Positions 8,109 through 10,575 of a stretch of DNA of 10,575 nt are shown in pieces. Location: contig JAJXZK010000086.1 of the NCBI GenBank assembly GCA_021780095.1, positions 1 to 10,575 of the forward strand. The letters are read 5' to 3'. Under the pieces are notes generated by a model. The model saw only the letters and a program-made list of their open reading frames with translations. It had not been told where the DNA came from and did not search any database. The position numbers and the translations under genes were made by a program. The stretch comes from Acidobacteriota bacterium (GTDB lineage Bacteria; Acidobacteriota; Terriglobia; Terriglobales; Acidobacteriaceae). The stretch's first letter is position 1; each line of letters starts with the position of its first letter.

Positions 8109-8130
8109 GTCACGTCGTGATTTGCGTGAC
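8109..8130. promoter_or_regulatory. Dyad GTCACG-N10-CGTGAC upstream of receptor, candidate operator
   Basis: Perfect 6-bp arms around a 10-base spacer, 44-65 bases upstream of the receptor start codon. The geometry suits a dimeric repressor or activator. It also argues that the receptor starts at 8065, because the longer frame would bury this site in coding sequence. The regulator is unknown, and none is encoded in the window. Confidence 0.3.
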
Positions 8131-8315
8131 ACCGTGTTGAAATCGTTGGCCATAACGATGCGCCAGAAAACTGCTGCATCGTCACTAGCTCCATGATCTA
8201 GAGAATGCTGGCGGGGATCACCAGGAGCGGGGCTCCGCCTGCGTTCAGGGGAAGATATCGTGTGGCGGGCTGCTCGGAGGAACAGTAGTGGGTCAGTCGA
8301 TGCACTGTCTTGCGT

Positions 8316-8345
8316 CGATCGATTGGCAGCTAGCTCAATCGTTCG
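8316..8345. promoter_or_regulatory. 30-bp near-perfect dyad, candidate operator
   Basis: CGATTG (8320-8325) and CAATCG (8336-8341) are perfect arms around a 10-base centre containing AGCTAGCT. With one mismatch the symmetry extends to 10-bp arms, CGATCGATTG and CAATCGTTCG. It lies about 250 bases upstream of the receptor start. No T tract follows it on either strand, so a binding site is more likely than a terminator. Confidence 0.33.
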
Positions 8346-8456
8346 GTGGAGTCTTGCTCCTAATCAGCCAATGCATGATTGCACAAAACTCTCGGCGAAC
8401 CTACCTCGGCGCTAGAGGTGGGATTGCCTATGGCTCAGGAGAATAGCTGATGCTTA

Positions 8457-8999
8457 CTATTTCTGCGACGATTTCAGATACCCATGGTCGGCCAGGTGCT
8501 GTCCCATCTGGACATACATACCGGCATCGCGCGGCTGCCATGTGTCAAGGCCGTCCACATAGCGGTTGTACATGCAGAACGCCGCGGCAATAAGCACCGT
8601 ATCATGAATCTCCACATCGGATGCGCCTTCGAGACGAGCTTTCTCCACGTCCTCAGTCGTTACGAGCTTGCCATCGCGCTGCACCTTGCCCGCAATCGCC
8701 AGCAGCGCTTTCAGCTTCGGTGAGACGGGTGCGCTTTCGAAATCCGTCTTCACCCGCCTCACCACGTCATCATCGCCCAGATGACATGCTGCGGCCGCGC
8801 CGTGGCTGGTCTGGCAAAAGTAGCAGTCGTTCTGCGAAGAGACGTAGGTGGCAATCAACTCGCGTTCACCCGGTGTGAGGCTGTTCGGTTCGTGCAGCAG
8901 CAAATGCGCCAGTTCGCGCATGGGCTTAGCCGTCTCCGGACGAAACGCGAAACCTCCGCTGATGCCGGGCAGACCTTCAGGTATTGCGATATGCGCCAT
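8457..8999 (-). CDS. AhpD-like / carboxymuconolactone decarboxylase family protein, tandem copy B
   Basis: 180 residues, the second gene of a tandem pair. The catalytic set E47, C59-YF-C62 and H66 matches the AhpD arrangement (Glu 12 residues before the first Cys, then CxxCxxxH), so thiol-based peroxide or partner reduction is the best guess. The C-terminal helix block IEIHDTVLIAAAFCMYNR, followed by YVDGL and QPRD, is shared almost unchanged with copy A, and the start MAHIAIPEGLPGI parallels MPHIALPKNQPGI. By eye roughly two thirds of positions are identical. The ATG lies 9 bases after the stop of copy A, with a G-rich GAGGGGG 4 bases ahead that overlaps that stop, so the pair is surely co-transcribed. 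The last residues (LKSSQK) differ from copy A and the protein is 10 residues shorter. True carboxymuconolactone decarboxylase activity is unlikely without other protocatechuate-pathway genes nearby. Confidence 0.87.
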   Translation of the reverse strand: MAHIAIPEGLPGISGGFAFRPETAKPMRELAHLLLHEPNSLTPGERELIATYVSSQNDCYFCQTSHGAAAACHLGDDDVVRRVKTDFESAPVSPKLKALLAIAGKVQRDGKLVTTEDVEKARLEGASDVEIHDTVLIAAAFCMYNRYVDGLDTWQPRDAGMYVQMGQHLADHGYLKSSQK

Positions 9000-9008
9000 G
9001 TGGCCCCC

Positions 9009-9581
9009 TCACAGTGCCGCCGGCTCGGCCGGCAGATACGTTTTGCTAATACTGACGTACCCGTCGCGCGCCACCATCCTGCCGCGCTCCCGATACATAG
9101 CCTCGTCGCGCGGTTGCACGGTTGCCAGCCCATCCACGTAGCGGTTGTACATGCAAAACGCCGCCGCAATCAGAACGGTGTCGTGGATTTCAATGTCGGT
9201 TGCGCCCAGGCTGCGCGCCTTCGCCACATCTTCAGCCGTTACCAACTTGCCATCCCGCTGCACTTTGCTGGCGATTACGAGCAAAGCTTTCAGCTTTTCC
9301 GAAATGTCGGCATATTGAAAATCTGCCTTGACGCGGCGCACCAGTTCTTCGTCGCCATACAGATGGGCCGCGGCAATGGCCCCGTGAATCGACTGGCAGT
9401 AATGACAATCGTTCAGATAAGACACGTAGGTTGCGATCAGTTCACGTTCTCCAGGCGATAGGCTGTTCGGAGCCCGCAATAAGACTTCAACAAGGTCATT
9501 CAACGGACGGGCAGTTTCCGGACGAAACGCCATCGCACCTCGAATTCCAGGTTGGTTTTTGGGCAGGGCAATGTGGGGCAT
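9009..9581 (-). CDS. AhpD-like / carboxymuconolactone decarboxylase family protein, tandem copy A
   Basis: 190 residues from the chosen start. The catalytic set E47, C59-HY-C62 and H66 is intact, followed by GAIAAAHL and the conserved helix IHDTVLIAAAFCMYNR. The frame is open 39 codons further upstream (to 9698), but that extension has no family resemblance. ATG 9581 instead aligns exactly with the start of copy B and has GGAGGG (9593-9598) 11 bases upstream. It is the first gene of the tandem pair and of the minus-strand block as seen here. As in copy B, the fold and cysteine pair point to a peroxidase-like or thiol-disulfide role in the cytoplasm. The two copies keep the same active site but differ around it (CHYCQSIHGAIAAAHL versus CYFCQTSHGAAAACHL), which would fit heteromer formation or split partners; this is inference. 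Confidence 0.87.
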   Translation of the reverse strand: MPHIALPKNQPGIRGAMAFRPETARPLNDLVEVLLRAPNSLSPGERELIATYVSYLNDCHYCQSIHGAIAAAHLYGDEELVRRVKADFQYADISEKLKALLVIASKVQRDGKLVTAEDVAKARSLGATDIEIHDTVLIAAAFCMYNRYVDGLATVQPRDEAMYRERGRMVARDGYVSISKTYLPAEPAAL

Positions 9582-9824
9582 TGAATTGGGAACCCTCCAG
9601 GGAATACGCGAAAGATTACACGTCCAAGGCCTTTGCGTGCCTCCATCGAAAGGTGGGCTGATCTTGCGAAGGTACCCCGCTTTCGAATTGCAGTGCAAGC
9701 TTTGAATTTCGGCGATGTACTACACGGACATCCTGTTCTGCTATCCGCTGGATTGAGAGATCCGTTCTTGTTCACTCGCGAACAGAGGATCGCTTGCTAC
9801 AAAATCCGCCAAACGCGATCTACC
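9582..9824. other. Leader region of AhpD-like pair, next to IS remnant
   Basis: No gene is seen. On the minus strand it forms the upstream region of copy A, including the ribosome binding site at 9593-9598. Its distal side abuts the tail of the truncated transposase frame, so native promoter elements further upstream may have been displaced by the insertion. Confidence 0.4.
9669..9698 (-). promoter_or_regulatory. Weak sigma-70-like promoter candidate for AhpD-like pair
   Basis: On the minus strand TTGCAC (9698-9693) is followed after 18 bases by TACCTT (9674-9669), about 90 bases upstream of the ATG at 9581. Both boxes deviate from consensus, so this is only a possibility. Confidence 0.18.
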
Positions 9825-10250
9825 TTACCCCAACCTGGATTCCAATGGTTGCATGAAAATCTGTGGCCTCAACGACGGAAATTCGTGTCGAGAAGCAGGG
9901 TGAAGCAGGGTTATGTTTGTTGAGCCACTGAACATTTGAATCTCAATTTGCGACGTCGGATCTGCTGTGAAAAACCGCAGTGCTGCAGAATACAGTTCTG
10001 CCTCGGTTTTGCCGTGCGTTTGAGCTTCGAATTCCTCCGGCGTCTGGTAACCAAGGGCGGAATGCAGTCGTTTCTGGTTGTAGTAGCCGTCGATGAACTC
10101 GCGGATGTGACTGCGCAAATCCTCGAGGTTGCGGTATCTGTTAGCGTAGATTTCCTCGCGCTTGAGCGTCTTGATAAAGCTCTCGCAACTGGCGTTGTCG
10201 TAGGGGTTCGCCGGCCGACTCATGCTCTGAATCATCCCGTGCCGCTTGTG
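9825..10250 (-). pseudogene. IS3-family (IS150-like) transposase OrfB, C-terminal remnant
   Basis: From about 10240 downwards the frame encodes the end of an IS150-type integrase-like transposase: HGMIQSMSRPANPYDNASCE, then SFIKTLKREEIYANRYR, FIDGYYNQKRLHSALGYQTPEEFE. The final catalytic Glu of the DDE triad (in CESF) is present, with the usual Lys seven residues later. The two catalytic Asp residues and the whole N-terminal part are missing; upstream, the same frame runs antiparallel to nothing known and overlaps the 3' end of a different transposase in another frame. The open frame technically extends to 10466, but that part is not transposase. The tail after EEFEAQ (about 65 residues) is not typical and may be element end or host sequence. 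Non-functional. Confidence 0.75.
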
Positions 10251-10281
10251 GCCTGCCCGGTAATTTTTACCAGGGAGATTG

Positions 10282-10575
10282 TTAGTGTAGCGCAGCGGGA
10301 GAGGTAGATATCTGCCCGTCGCAGTAGTAGGCGGTGTGGGAAAGTGGGAAGCGTTTTTTGCTTTCCACTTTTCCATGCTGCTGGGAAGCTTCGGCCTGCC
10401 ATGCTGCTGGCGCTGGCGGTCTGTAGCCCAGCGAAGAGTGTGGCCGCTCGGTGTTGAAGTAGACACGCCAGCGTTCGGCCAGCATCCGCACTTCCTTCAG
10501 TGAATAGAAGATTTCTCCGTTCCGGAATTCGTCGCGCATTTTGGAGTTGAAGCTTTCGCAATAGCCGTTCTCCCA
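10282..10575 (-). CDS. IS3-family (IS2/IS51-like) transposase OrfB, C-terminal part, 5' part beyond window
   Basis: 97 codons are visible, entering from the right edge in the frame WENGYCESFNSKMRDEF. NGEIFYSLKEVRMLAERWRV, YFNTERPHSSLGYRPPAPAAW and a basic tail follow, ending at TAA (10284-10282). The catalytic Glu (CESF) with the IS3-type spacing to the downstream basic residue (Arg at +7) and the RPHSSLGYRPP block are diagnostic of the IS2/IS51-like branch. Its two Asp residues would lie outside the window, so it could belong to an intact element. It is a different subfamily from the remnant immediately downstream and lies in another frame, so this element probably inserted into, or recombined with, the IS150-like copy near 10250-10281. 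Confidence 0.8.
   Translation of the reverse strand, partial: WENGYCESFNSKMRDEFRNGEIFYSLKEVRMLAERWRVYFNTERPHSSLGYRPPAPAAWQAEASQQHGKVESKKRFPLSHTAYYCDGQISTSPAALH

Larger units (their letters stand above)
8066..8456. other. 391-bp gap between receptor and AhpD-like pair; probable control region
   Basis: No gene is seen. It holds two 22-bp dyads of the same 6-10-6 geometry (8109-8130 and 8320-8341) and a small hairpin GGAGC-GGG-GCTCC at 8224-8236. No convincing sigma-70 pair stands out on the minus strand; the best match (TTGTGC, 17 bases, TTAGGA) is weak. The size and the dyads suggest the receptor has its own promoter rather than only read-through from the AhpD-like pair. Confidence 0.45.

Noticed and set aside
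8066..8194. 43-residue N-terminal extension of the receptor frame
   Set aside because: It would place the signal peptide internally and cover a dyad; the start at 8065 has a purine-rich binding site and a proper signal sequence.
1..10575. CRISPR array, rRNA, prophage genes
   Set aside because: No regularly spaced repeats, no rRNA stretches and no phage structural or lysis genes seen.

Overview
The window reads like a chromosomal segment of an acidobacterium (Solibacter/Bryobacter-like). The main reason is the large receptor gene: an Oar-type TonB-dependent receptor of about 1,100 residues that begins with a carboxypeptidase-regulatory-like domain, the kind that is heavily expanded in Acidobacteriota. 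The GC-rich codon use fits. The taxonomic call is inference; no rRNA or tRNA gene is present to confirm it.

Layout, left to right. Bases 1-543 hold the 5' part of a minus-strand penicillin-binding/transpeptidase-type gene that runs off the left edge. Bases 544-1816 have no convincing gene; they hold one doubtful small reading frame and a perfect 11-bp inverted repeat with a T tract. From 9581 down to 1817 six genes all lie on the minus strand: two tandem AhpD-like (carboxymuconolactone decarboxylase family) paralogues, a 391-bp gap with two dyad-symmetric candidate operators, the TonB-dependent receptor, a third and divergent AhpD-like gene, a soluble reductive-dehalogenase-like (RdhA-type) protein with two 4Fe-4S clusters, and an OFA/MCT-type major facilitator transporter. 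The right end (9825-10575) carries the 3' remains of two different IS3-family transposases joined head to tail.

The last three genes of the block are tightly coupled. The AhpD-like, RdhA-like and MFS genes overlap by 4 bases at each junction, and the receptor stops only 26 bases upstream of the AhpD-like gene. This is best read as one transcription unit: outer-membrane uptake (receptor), redox or dehalogenation-type chemistry in the cytoplasm (RdhA-like enzyme plus the AhpD-like protein), and inner-membrane transport (MFS). The tandem AhpD-like pair upstream may belong to the same pathway. The substrate cannot be told from the sequence. The RdhA-like protein lacks a Tat signal, and no RdhB membrane anchor gene is seen, so an organohalide-respiration role is unlikely. 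The cluster is the most interesting part of the window.
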